NCBI RefSeq assembly: GCF_964275005.1 | Contig: NC_092685.1 | Location: forward strand, 35,595,018 to 35,659,017 | DNA length: 64,000 bases | Direction of reading: 5' to 3' | Source of the DNA: Diadema setosum | Taxonomy: Eukaryota; Echinodermata; Echinoidea; Diadematoida; Diadematidae | Shown: positions 25,963-39,500 of the stretch, one piece after another | How positions within the stretch are numbered: position 1 is the first letter of the stretch | Layout: every line of letters begins with the position of its first letter | Made by a program: the position numbers and the translations under genes | Notes under the pieces: generated by a model | The model's input: only the letters and a program-made list of their open reading frames with translations | What the model was told of the DNA's origin: nothing | Database searches by the model: none

Positions 25963-26275
25963 GTCCAATAAGCCAGTTGGGAGATAGCTAATGTGCAATT
26001 GGGTACAAACGACCTTTCATTTTTTCTCAGTTGGTTAGGCACTTTACTCAATTCAAAGCGACATAATGCAGCAGCTTGTCCAACATTGCAATTTATGGAA
26101 CTCGTATTCAAACAAAGAATGAACCTGTGTAGATGAAGTGACCAGAATGGTTTGTCAATCAACACTTTGGGAAGCATCCATTTCATTGTGCTGTTTTGAA
26201 TATATTAACAAACTTTTTCTGTTAACATTGCCAAATACCAGCTTGCTGTCAGGTGGATGTACTGGCAGGCACTAG
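25963..26275 (-). repeat. Dispersed repeat family A, copy 1
   Basis: Inverted relative to copies at about 30.05 and 42.04 kb. Shared landmarks are CATCCACCTGACA, GGTATTTGGCAATAT, GGTCACCTGGTCC-like, AACTGAGAAAAAA and GAGCTAATTA...AACTGG. Divergence of roughly a quarter of positions by eye implies an old family. Type unknown. Confidence 0.55.
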
Positions 26276-26437
26276 ATATGGATTTCATGAATAATCATAA
26301 CATTACAGATGCTTATCTCAGTGAAATTAAAAACCAACCTGTCTCTCGGTACAATTGACCTTTTCCTGCTCATGCTCAAACTGGAACCCCGAACTGGCTT
26401 ATTTCTTAAAGAACTGTTCATTAACAACCTCTTTTGA

Positions 26438-26724
26438 TTAAAGGAGAAATCCACCCTAAAACTTATGTGATTAGAAGCAGGAAGATGAACAAGTATTTGA
26501 TATACAGTTTATGTTTTGGCATAATTATTTTGCAGGATGAAAACTGTGAAAGTTATTTGATATTTTTTTTTTTTTAACTGTGATCAATTAGACATAAATT
26601 GGCAATTCTTTGATGTCACACACAAGCTCAACCCCATTTACTCTGTACTGTGAAATAAAAGCATTTTCCTTCAAGTAAATTTCCGGTCACACATTATCAA
26701 TCATTTTTCAATTCCATCCCTTAT

Positions 26725-26758
<34 letters not shown>

Positions 26759-26851
26759 TTTCGTCATCAATAACAAAAGAGAAAGATTGTAATAGAACTT
26801 TAAGCTGCACACGGAGTTCCCAATTTAATATTTATGTATGTGCATTATTGA

Positions 26852-26888
<37 letters not shown>

Positions 26889-26981
26889 AATCAGAATTTC
26901 ATTAACTGTCACTGTCCCGTTCCCCTCATTTTTCTGCTTCTAACCACACAAACTAATTTTCAGTGCAGACTTGCTCTTTAA
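26438..26981. repeat. TTAA-flanked MITE
   Basis: Starts TTAAAGGAGAAATCCACCCT and ends in a degenerate mirror with the shared inner block GTGATTAGAAGCAG / CTGCTTCTAACCAC. The interior contains poly-A (26727-26754) and (CA)n (26855-26884). Confidence 0.6.
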
Positions 26982-29900
26982 TTTCTAAAAGTAAACTCAA
27001 CGGAAACTGGACCATCGTGGACCAAATTACGGCGGACTAGAAAAGTCAGTGTCATCACCTATACCACCGCACGGCATAAAAGAAAACCATGTAAATGAAA
27101 GGAGGTTGAGTGTGTTCCTCCCCCTCTCATAACACTCATCAACGTGACTGAAGAAGAGAGGCAAATAACATTTCGGTATGGTACATGTATAGTACTTTAT
27201 TATTTAACATATATTTTTCACACTTATTGCACAAGCATTATTTTGCCACAGATGACAACAGAAATAATGATAATATATAAAAAAAAAATGATGGCATGAA
27301 TTTGAGGGATTGTGAAAACCAATGAAAATATATTATATTTATCAGTCAAAACGGCATCTACAATGGCCACCACAATATACTGCATATAATCATTTGAGTC
27401 TCATGGATGTTTTCAGACTTAATGCTGATATCAATATCTTTTTAAAGAGATGAAAGTTTGACACTTGGGTATGAAAAAAAAAATGGCTTTTAAAAAAAGT
27501 TAAACTATTTTGTGACTTCAAAACATCATTTTTGTTTAATCATTAATGAATGGTGAAAGTTCGTTGTATCTCATGAAACCCATTGTAATTCTGATTATGC
27601 AATTGATATAACTGCTTAACATGACCACTGTGTTTTAATATTACATGGTGCAGAAATCTGTACGAGTTTTCGTGCTCGATACCATCAAAAAGGATAGAGG
27701 TATTTACACATTTACGTATTGATATTTTTTTTTTCAAATATCCTCTCATTTGGCATCAGTGTATAATTTGAATGTAATGTAACACTGCATGTAACTGTAA
27801 TATTAAAATGTAATTGCATATCTTGCGTTCCCAGCAAACAGTATTCATGCAATCAAGAGAAATACATACAATGTATATTTCAAACTTCATCATGATCATG
27901 ATATGACATAGGTGTATCTTGTACCAGCAATGAACCCTGCAAGACTAGTAAATGTGGCTGAATGATTGCAACAATTATCATCTCTGCATGCAGCCATCTG
28001 CACACTGACAGTCAGTGGACAAAACATGCCTATCTTGATCACGTATCTCTTAATGTTTCGGTTATGCACAATGTTTTGGAAATTATGCTCATATCTATTA
28101 TATGGCCATGGTACATGTCGTAGCCATTTCGATGGCATAATCAGAATATAAGTTGAACTTCAGATTATAAGATGAGTTGCCCAGTTGAAAATGATTAGTT
28201 TAAGGCTATCAACCTAAAACATCTTGTTTTACATTGATACGGAAAGGTTACACACTTTTAATTGCTGTTGAAATAGGGTAATTTTACATCTTCACAGTCA
28301 TCTTGGCAACTAACATTTACTGCAAAGTGTCAGACTTCTTTATTAATGTCAAAATTTCTGTTCTTGTGGGATCTAATCCTACAAGACATTCTACCATCTT
28401 ATGTGTAGATTACGATTGAAGAGGCCATTTTGGATGCCTTCACTATCTTTTAGGAAACAAATAGAAATTTCACATATTTTTTTAGCAGACAAATCGAATA
28501 TCTCGAAGATACAATAGTTGCATCATCTAGATTTAGATTCAGCAGCATGGAAATAGGATAAACCATCAATAAACATTTGGCACACAGTAAACCCATCAGT
28601 AAACATTGGTGCACAGTAAGACACAGTTCAAATTCTGGCATGTAAAGTGAAATACATGGTGCTTATTTTGGTGGACCTGAAGATAATTGGACAGCATGAG
28701 ATATTTATGTGCACAAATATCTCTGTGCATAAAAGTGCATGAAGGTCTTTCACTTCACCTACCTTGGTAAATGTTATAGAAACTACCTTTGATTGGATTG
28801 AGGAAGTTCCTTGAATGGTTTACAGGTTTTCACCCTTTTTTTGTTGTTTTTTTTTTGCATGGACCACAACAAATTAAAAACACATTGTATCTGCTGGAGA
28901 CCATGTATGCTAACTTGCTAAGAGGTAAAAAAACATTGAGGCAGGCATGAATAACTTTTGCAGCCAAGAAATTTCATTTACCTATCAAACAGGGTGAAAG
29001 AAAGGTGAAGTTATTCAGTTTTCTATGGGGAGAGGTTGGGCTGTCAAGTATTTTAAAAATCACATTCATCAATATACAAACATTGAGGCTTACAATGACT
29101 CCTACTCATTGCTGGGAGCTAAATACATGTAGTGGTACATGTTAGCAGGTCTGAACTTTTGTGTCAACTTCATTTGGAAATAAAAGAAATGCATTTAGAA
29201 AATTTGTAAGCATTCACATGAAGGTTATGCTTGAACATCAAAAGGTGATTTGTATACGTGTCATGTTTCCAACAGACATTTGACAGACACACATTGTGCA
29301 CATAAGTGATTGGACAAAATTCATCAACTGTGAATGCAGTGTTTTTCAACAGAAGTAGAAGACATCAAGAGAGACAAATTATGACACGATGTCTACATTT
29401 TGCAAGGCATCCACATGGCTGTTTTTTTCTTAATCGCCACTTAAAATAGATACACAATCAAAACGGCTCAAACTTGTAAGCTAGGGAGGTGTTATACAAG
29501 AAGAAACCAAACTCCCGCTTTTGTACCCATGCTCCATACCGCAGAAAAGTTATGGGCTGTATCGCAAATGTGAACAAATTTCTTAGATAAAAGAGCACAT
29601 CTTTTGTAAATTGCAATAAAACCGATGTCCCTTTCAATATTTTTGGCTACAAAAAAAGTGCAAAGAACAGAACACGTCAACAAAAATCACTAAAAAAGAA
29701 TGATAATTGGACTTCTGTAACCGTTAAATGCTACAAAATACCCAGAAATATGTATTAGTCAAGTACTTAATCCAAAAGACTTATCATTCAGCGTTAAACT
29801 TGGTGAACAAAATTGTGCACAAATAATGTGGGCAAGATAATGTTAACTTTTTATGAGATACTGATATTCCTTTTTTGAGTCCTGAGGGATTGATAACAAG

Positions 29901-32900
29901 GAAGATTAACAAAAATGGAAGGATCTATGCCGAACAATATTACCACCAAGTTCCATACAGGATTTAAACATTTCCATTGGTTTGTTAATTGACTGAGATC
30001 TGTGATGTGATGATCATTCATGTGATTCTTATCTAAATGTGCTTATCGGCACATCCACCTGACAAAAAAAGCCTGGTATTTGGCAATATCAAAAGAAAAG
30101 GGTCATTATTGACTATTCTGGTCACCTGGTCCAAACGCAAGTTCATTCTTTCTTTGAATTCCATAAAGTGTTACATCGGGCAAGCTAAATGCATCATGTA
30201 GCTTTGAAAATAAGTGAAGTGCCTATCCAACTGAGAAAAAAGAAATGCATTTGTACCAATGTGTACATGAGCTAATTACAAACTGGCTTATTGGAATAGT
30301 GGCTTGGATCATGGAACATCAAAACCACTGGAATACTAAGTAGAGTATACAATTGTCATGCTATAAAATCTATGCATAAATCTGCACAAATTGAGAAGAG
30401 ATTCCACTCCTTCTCTAAAACACCTCCCAGATGTATGTAACACACCACCTACCACTGGCAGGTTGGCAGCTACGGCTAAAATGCATAGCAACCAACACAA
30501 ATTCTTTTAAGTACAAAATATACAAAAAGAGTGTATAAAATGGCATCTGACTTGCTACAGCCACCACATTGTAGAGCTGGCAGTGCAATTCTCCTGAATG
30601 CATTAGCCCCATTATTGCTGCAGCCAATGTCACATCCAATTGAACAGTTTACTAACAAATTCAAATTTTATGCATGCCTTTCTCAATACAGCAAGGTCGT
30701 TCCTGACATGCAAAAAAACTTGGCTCTCTAATATACAGTACCAGCATGCAATGCATGCACAAATGCATTGAGAATGTACACATGAACAGAATACTGTAGC
30801 TTGTCACTGGGTCCTCAGAGGAAAAAGTCCATAAAACTGAATACTTGCCTATACCACTGCACAGATAGCAGCACATTCCAGTCACTGTAAGAACTCCTGA
30901 AGCATACACAGCAATGAAACATTTCTCTTGGCAGGTCTGAGCATAAACAGCAAATCTGCCACCAAAGTATGATTGCACTCATGAAGTCATTTAGATTTTA
31001 AACATTATGAACAATGGTTCATCCTCTAGCACCTCAACTGCCTGAAACTACCCTTAACACTTTCACTCACCTGGCCAAGACCATCTTCTAAAAATCTTAC
31101 AGTCACTTTGCACATTTGCAGTGGCAACCAGTTAATTCAGTAATGCAAATACAGCTGTCATGAGAACTTGTCGTTGCATGTATGATTAAAGTGTGTACTA
31201 GAGAGCAAATGATCACAGTGTGCATCGTTTGCATTACTTCATATGTTCAGAACTTTGCAATGGTAAGTACAGCATGTAAAGGTGAAAACTTATTTTGTAA
31301 GTACACACAAAGGTCATTATTCAAGCATTCTAAAATTAATTTACAATCATTGACAAATTTAATGTGTAAGACCTCAGAGCCAAGTAAGATTTACTTATGA
31401 TGTGATCAAGTTAGAAATGATTATATTATAGACTTCTTCCCCAGTGTTCATCAATCCATTTTGCTCTCACACCTCTAATAAATAGATGTTTGTCTAACTG
31501 TTCCATGTTACATACTGCAGTTCTTTGGTCTACATTTAATAATTGTGTTGCACACATTGCAAAAAGTAGTTAATGGTACATGTAGGTGAGGAAAGCCCCT
31601 GGCAAGCACACGGAAAATATTTGATAAGAAAAATTAATCAATTCATATCAATTATCAAACTGGGACAAAAATGAAGGAAAGGACATACAGGGAGACCCCA
31701 GTATACCAAGGTCATCTGGACTGCCATTTTTTTTACACTGCCTCATTGTAAACATACTAAAAAAGTGAACAACTACATACAGGAATGGAAAATTGGGACC
31801 ACCGAATTCATGTCATCAAAAATAGTACTTTGCTGTTAAAATGAATTAGTTATTATGGGGTTTTCATGTAGTATAAGTGAGGCAACATTCATCAATTAGC
31901 AAAAAAAAAAAAAAAAAAAAAAAAAAAGGCCTCTTTTGGGCCTGTCTGTTCCCTTGTTCTATCTATAAGTGTACTACAATAAAACCAAACATAGATATGA
32001 TCACACATGATGAGAAAATGTAGGCTTTTAAGGTATATGGACAGGAGTTAAGAATGATGCCAAAAATTCTGTTTCTAAATGATATCACTCTGGTCTTGTT
32101 TCACTATGAAATGATTACATACCAGAAAATTTTGTTACTGGAAGTGTGTGTTGAGTTCTGCAAATGAAAGCTTTTAAAATTTTCCTGACATTTCTATGAC
32201 TGTTCTTGTATCTCAAATTAGGAACTACTGTTCCACAGAAGTATGACATCATGAAACAGAGAGTGACAATACAATCTAAAAACCTGTAAACATTTATAGC
32301 CGCTCGTAGTTATCATGCAATTTGTCATTTTTCTTGTCGCATAAGAAAATAGATCAATGTCAATCAAATGAAACAAAAATAAATGTGCTCTATCATAAGT
32401 AATGAATGCTTGTAATGATTATGATTTTTTTTTTCTTGTCACATGAGGAAAGAGGTATAAAATCGATGTTTTCTAATCACTAATAACAAATACACAGATG
32501 ACACATCAGTATTACAAGGTTAACATGCTTGCTGATATTTTTGATGACATAAAATACACTTGAGCTTTTCAAGGATGCCAACATTCAACTTTGTTGAGAA
32601 GAGCATTTGTGACTGCCCTACAGCAATTTCGTCTTTCAAATTATGAAATACTCCACCAATCAAACTATTTCACTCTGTAATCATGCATATACTGATTCTC
32701 TTCATTAAGATACCAACATGTTCCCCTACCCCTCTAGCTACAAACTCACTCGCTTTGGCAAAATCAACCACAGAAGTGTTGGAAAGGTTAGAAATGTTTA
32801 ATGACACTGTCTTTGTTCTGTTCATGTTGTTTTCTCTCACAGATAGTCATAGAAAATTTTACCTCACCCTTTCTTTCTGCTACCCTCTGTTCCCATGCCT

Positions 32901-33317
32901 ATTACAATTTTGACAATAAACTTCATTTCAAGAGAAACTGGCTATACCGGTACTTTCTTTTATGTATATGAATACACAAACTCCCACATACTTGCACCAT
33001 TCACTGTGAAGATTACTAAAAAAAAAAAAAAAAATGTTTCAAAAGTGAAGGTTGCACTTATCTGCTATGTGCACCTTGCTGGAATGTTACTCCTTTTTTC
33101 TGCTCTTGGAAAGTGTGACCTTGTACACCAAAGATGTATCAGAGGAATATACGGCGATACAGCTATGTATTTCAGATTGATAATTCAGCTTGGCATCCAC
33201 AAATATCTTGTCAACAATGCAATTACTTTAATACACACATAAATTCATGAAATCAATTGCACCATTATCATTGATGTTAAAAACGACCTCCTTCTCATTC
33301 TCATCCTTCATTGCCAC
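26982..33317. other. AT-rich repeat-poor stretch, possible long 3' UTR of the leucine-rich-repeat gene
   Basis: No open frame with coding character on either strand. MITEs are scarce here, with one copy of dispersed repeat A at about 30.05 kb and poly-A near 31900-31927. It directly follows the stop codon of the minus-strand gene at 33318. A minus-strand AATAAA lies near 27197. A ~6-kb 3' UTR is an inference; ordinary intergenic DNA is the alternative. Confidence 0.35.
30045..30300 (+). repeat. Dispersed repeat family A, copy 2
   Basis: Collinear with the copy at about 42.04 kb and inverted to the one at 25.96 kb: ACATCCACCTGACA, GTATTTGGCAATATCAA, TCTGGTCACCTGGTCC, AACTGAGAAAAAAGAAA, ATGAGCTAATTACAAACTGG. 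Ends are approximate. Confidence 0.55.
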
Positions 33318-33508
33318 TCATTGCAACCAGCCCTGATGATTACTCAATGTCACTGGCTGACAGCGCACATTGTAGAAAGGGGAGCAGATCTGTTGGTAGA
33401 GGGGCACACGGTGGAATATGCCGATGTTGGCGTAGACAAGCTCAGAGCTGAAGTAATTGAAGAAAGGCCCTTCACAGCAAGAGCACCAGCGCACACTCTC
33501 CAGCATCT
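33318..33508 (-). CDS. LRRC58-like: LRR gene coding exon 9: cysteine-rich C-terminus and stop
   Basis: Acceptor CCCCTCACAG|AGATG. Encodes WCSCCEGPFFNYF, FHRVPLYQQICSP and a short tail to the stop. The paired cysteines suggest metal binding or a structural knuckle (inference). Confidence 0.85.
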
Positions 33509-36500
33509 CTGTGAGGGGCAAGAGTGAAGGATAATTCTTACTGTGTGTCTAGCGGAAAGGGGAAGTATTCACATTAGGTTAAAAGAAAGATTAAGCACCA
33601 TTACTGTTACTTATGATTTGTTGTTGTTATCACTTTTATCATTACCATCATTTCAATAAAAAATGCATATATAGAAATACTTTACATAGTATATCACAGC
33701 ACTGACAAGTATGCTTACATGTAGGTTGATAATGTGCCTCTGTTGTTTACTGCTGTTAAAGGCAAAGGAAGATGTCAAATTTGAATAGAGCTGTATGCAC
33801 TTTTGAATCCCCATATAGGCATTGTGTTTGGGTTTGACATCATACTTAGATGCTGAGAATACTTACATCATATCTTTCCAACAGTGCAGTAAGGCAAACA
33901 AGCCAGGACAGATAAAACACCTGTACTTGATTTTAAAACTGTGTTCTATATTACCTTGTCACTACAACATCAGTACAGCAAAATGTCTTCTATTGGCACT
34001 AAAATTCAATAGAGTAGAGAATGGTGGCCATATCATATGGAGAAAGGATCTGGAGAACATCCTGCATTGCAGACTATAATAATTTACCTGACAGCTTGGT
34101 AGGTAGATCTCCTTCTTTCCAACAAACATTGCATCCAACAACACACCTGGCTGCCAGTTCCAGAAGGGGAGGCACACTCGTCTTTGGCTGAACAGTCATT
34201 TGTAGCCGCACAGGCTCATCCCATTCACTCAGTAGTTTTTCCTGGCTCACTGAGGGGCACAATGAATGCATTAATGCTTAGTACTTTTTGTTGTTATATT
34301 CAAAATTAAAGAGTGAAAGATTGGTTAAGGGTATAATCTATGCTATAATGACCTGGTTTGAGCAAGTCTTATGATTACACTTGCATACTGGTGTTACAAT
34401 GTGTATGGAAAACATTTTGAATGACTTGCTCTCTTTAACAGGACCAATCTTTGAAGACACTTTTTATATTCATCTTTTTTTTTCTTTTTTTTGCTCCCCT
34501 ATGACATTTGTCATATCTTATCAGCTGGATTGGGAGACATTGTCTCAGACAATATATTACAACAGCAATGTTTTTCATCTTCACATGTAGCAAAAAATGT
34601 ATAATTACATAATTTACTTCTGTTGTCTGTGCCTCATTCTTTTCTTGGTCTCTCATAATCACTTCATACTACATTTGTCTGCCTGCAAAGATCCCACTGT
34701 AGTACAGTGAACAAAACATTTTATTACTTTGATCTCATACACCATGAAACACTTCAACTGATAATCCACAAAGCTACAATGATTATATTCAAGAATCAGT
34801 GTATCAAAGTTACTCTTTCCTCCTTCATCATCAATTACCACTTACCACTAAATGTGTAAAGTTGTAGGTAGGAGAGAGAGGCAGGGAAGTATGTGAGTGG
34901 GTTGTTCCTGACATGAAGCTCCTTTAGGAGGTGCAGCCTTCCTATCTGGGTTGGCAGAGATGTTAATCTGGAAACAGAATTAGCAAAGACAAATTTTCTT
35001 CAGATCGAGCCAACTTCCCCTTCTTAATCAAACTTAAAGCGATTTTGAACAACTAATATCAAGATATTTTTTAATCTCGGTTCTGAACTCTTGTCGGGTT
35101 GTGGTACTGTAAGTCTGTGATGATTCATTCATAATGTGGGATATTTGATTTTATATTCCACATACTAAGAATGTTGCAATAGGATTGGTCCAGAGCTGAT
35201 CACATGATGAAGCGTAGTTTTGCCCATCACATCACCTGAGAAGAAAAGTTCGTTTTGTTTCGCTGATCTCCACACAGTCCACACAGTCCTAACGCAAGAT
35301 GAGTACACGCCAAATAAAAGTGCGTTGCACTGTGGACTACTGTACGAGCTGAAATTTTTGCGTACAGATATTTTCGCGAATTGCTACTTGGAGGACATTT
35401 TTGCGTGTTGTTAGTTTTGAGGTTGCGAGGGTCTAACTGAACTTATTTTAGTTTCAGGCAATGAGACAAACTATCATATCCTCGGCGATCTGAATGTGTA
35501 CGCTATCTTTCCTCAGCTGCGCTTCGGAAAGATAGCTACAACTGTACATCCAGATCGCCTCAGAAGTGATAGTTTGTCCCATCACCTTCACCAACGTTGA
35601 TTATTTGCTTATGCATGACTTGCATATCATCGCTGGGGTGACAAGACCTTATATCTCAAATTTTGGTAGAAATGACTTTTTTGGATTTATCGTCAGATAA
35701 TCAGATAAGTAATGTCCTGTCCAAATCCTAGCTGTCCTACCCCAAAAATGAAGCCACCACAGCATGTCAAAGGTAAGGCTATCCCATTTGATATAGTGCT
35801 TTGGCTGCCATGTTTTTTTACTCTCCTGAACATTTGACATTTTGTAGATACAAGGTCTTGTTGCCCCATCGGCAATATGTCTGTCACACATTTATGTTCT
35901 TTCTGGATGACAGAATGTTTCTGCTTCAACAGAAAACATCGCCCAGCTGGACCCACTAGACCTAGATGATTTTGAGGTAGACACATTATCAGTGTTGATG
36001 TGCATTTTGTGTGTAATGAGTACAGGATATGTGTCACTACTGGCTTTTATTACCTAGAGCGTAGCACCTATTGTCCCAAACATTAATCCTAATCAGGCCG
36101 GGGGGGGGGGGGGGGGGATCCACCCCCTCGACGTTTCGCGCAATAATTCTGCAACACAAGAAGATCTCGTTCCTGGAACAAAAAACAAAAAACAAAAAAA
36201 GACATTTCTGGTTTATGGCACTGGCCACATGTAGTTCCTTTTTAAGTGATCTGTTCGTCTTATACTTGCTGGATTTTGCGTCCTGCGGTTACCTGTTGTT
36301 GGACAGCCAGACTTTGTGGAGAGATGTGCAACGCGAGAGTGAGGGAGGAAGAAGTTCCAGTTCACAGGAGGATAAGTCCAGCTCCGTTAGACGAACCAGA
36401 CGACCAAATGCAAGAGGCAGTCTGTGTAGAGGGTTTTCACCTACCCAGGATAAAATACACAAGTCTAGTCTAGTCTAGTTCATCAAGAAAACATGGCCAG

Positions 36501-39500
36501 TATTGCACATAAAAATGTAACACAGCAAAGGCTGACATATGTTAAGAGTAATATTACTCCCCCTGCTTTCTGCAAGTGCTCTATCATTATGCCAAAAAGT
36601 GAAAATATGTTGAGTTTTCTTTATATTTTCTTCAGTTTTCCTCACGTGACATTATGACCTGTTAAGTAATTGTCTTTATCATCTAGCACTGGTGGCACAA
36701 AAACTTTAAAAATGCATAACTTTTGAATTGATTGTCCACTTTTTCTCACACTTTCACTGATGTGTTTCACTAATGGAAGGGCTGCAGCACCCCTTCCCCT
36801 CCTTTTTGGGGGGTTGGTAAAGTAATGGGGGGGGGGGGGAGAATGAAGAAGTAAACAAAATCACAATGTCAAGATTTTCTAAAGATTCAGTCCTTAAATT
36901 CTTCCCATTTAAACAAGGGGGTTACCACCGACCCTCCCTCCTCCCCTAACCTGCAGCCTCCTCTCCTCGAAAAGCATCCTGCGGCCTCTGCCATATTGCT
37001 GCATTCACACAATCCACGTGTATGCAGTCAAACCTGCCTTTAATAGCGGCCACCTGCAGTATACAGCCACTACAACCAATTCCCACCCCCCCCCCCCCCC
37101 CCCCCGGAAACTCATGTTAAAGACCCTGTCTATAGCAGCCATCTGACTATAACAGCCACTTTTCTGTATCCCTTGGGTTGCCACTATAGACAGAAATGAC
37201 TGTATTTGGGTTTCATACTTAACCTTTTTTGGGTACTTAACTTTTAGTTGTTAATTGTAATCCCATACTCTCATAACGTCTTTCAATTGAATCAGTTTGT
37301 GGTTAGTACACCATTATCTAAAAAGCTTGTCAGTTACCAACATGGCAAAATACCAGATTTTATCCATCAATTTGACAATTCCTACACAGTGTCAAAATTC
37401 ATTCTTCTCATTGAGAACATTAGTGGTAATCCATTCATATCTCACTGACTAGACTCTGATCATATAGCTATAACTCTTCCTCAGTGATCATATCTTTTTT
37501 GGGGGAAATTCTTCATGCTGGCAATGCATCCATTTCCAGGAAAAAAAAAAGAAGAAGTGAGAAGCATGATGGTTACATGTTATGACTGGTTTGATATACC
37601 AAATACTATGCTCAGTACAATGCCTACTGTCATCTCGCAAAGGGTGTCACTCATAAACTAAATGTGACCATGCATCACAAAACAAACAAAAAATTTGAGT
37701 TTTCCATAATTTCTGAAAGAGCTATTCTTCTCCTACATTATTCTTGAATTTGGGATCATAAATTGAATGGGAAAGTGGGTTTTCAGCAGTTTTTCTACAG
37801 CCCCTTTTTAGGTAGAGTAGTGTGATCAGGTTTTTCTTATAGGTCCCTTTTCATTTCTTTAAAATCTCTTTCCTTTAAACTCTAATAACTTTTTAAAGGA
37901 TAATGCTACTGCTTCGATAGTTGTCATTTATCATGGACAGAGTGTGTTAATAAAGCATGCTCAATTTCAGCTTAATCTGATAACCCCTTCATTGTTGTTG
38001 CTACAGTGGTTTACATCGTGTTTTTTTGTCCCACTCATGGCACAGGTAACACGGCTTAATGAAGATTAAGCGCTTGAATAGACCCTGTACTTCAGAGCCT
38101 CTTTTCTCAGTTCAAACTTTTCCAGAGTGTGTGCTTTCTTTCCAATGTCTATATAGGTTAGGAGAATCCATTTTAATTGAGTTACATATCATTTTAAAGC
38201 TTAAAGTCTGCTTTTTCAGAATCTGCCCTAAACTAAAAATCCATGTCTGGCGACTTTTGGTTGGTTTTGTGGTGCAGGGTCACAAATAGGTTAAGCTGCA
38301 ATGATAGGGGAAAATCCTGGCAGCTTACCTACATACAGCATTGTGAGATTAACAAGATTGCACAGTTCATCTGGCAGAGTAGTCAACAGGTTAGAGTGGG
38401 CACACAGCTCCTCTAGGTGGGCAAGCTGACCGATGCTGGGGGTCAGCTCCCGGAGGCGGTTGTTGGTCACATTAAGGACAGTCAGCTGGCCCAGGCATCC
38501 CAGGGTGGATGGTAGTTCCTGCAGGTGATTGTTTTTACAGTCCAATTCCTGCAAGCAGCTGAAGTTTCCTATACACTTCTGGAAAGACACAATGGTGACA
38601 ACAGAATATAGATTATGAAACTTAGAACTTGGAAGGCATACATTGTATGGTTCTATTATGTGCATCTGCTCTATGTTGCAATTTGATTTGGTAAAAAAAA
38701 AAAAAAAAAACTAGAAGTGTCGCTACGGCGACTGGTATGCCTCCGCCATGAATGCATGGTTCTCCTAATAGGTCTATAGTACAATATCTTTACAATGTGT
38801 GATGACAGTTTCACATAACTGGCAAAATATTAAAATGACAGGTTTGTCACAAATGTGCTGAATATTCACTTTCCTTGAACTAGGTTTAATTGGATGAACG
38901 ACCAAATTGTCAGAGTGCAAGTCAAAAAAAAAAAAAATGTATTTGGGGATTTGAGGATTTTTACTTGACTTTTGACCCTTTTATAAGTTTATGCACTGAG
39001 TAATTTTCAAGGTATGGAGAAAAAGTGTAATTACAGTTTAAATGGTAAAATATTAGTATTTAAACCTGGCCTTTGACTCTTGACCTTTTACCTCAAAGTT
39101 CCAAAGAGAATCACTGTTAGGTACAACATGCATGAATATGCTAATGAGTTTTATGATGATACCTTGAGTGTCTTTCAAGATATGGAGGAAGAAGTGAAAT
39201 TTAGCACTTTCACTTGACCTCTGACCTTTTGACCTTTGACCTTGAGCATGTGCACCTGAAAGTTGAAAGGCACAACTTCGTCCATTCATACATATACATG
39301 CCAAGTTTCATTAGGATACTTCACACAGTTTTTTAGTTACTCTGTCCACAAAATTGATTAAGGACAGATGGACGGAAGGACGGAAAGACGGACAGACGAC
39401 CCGAAAACATATTGCCTCCGGCACCACTTCGTGGAAATTTTTTGCGCTCAGCCGGGTAGGATGGATTTTGCGCGTTTTTAATTGCGCAAAATTAAGACAT

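Noticed and set aside
33321-33527. Plus-strand 68-residue frame over LRR exon 9
   Set aside because: Antisense of a well-supported coding exon.
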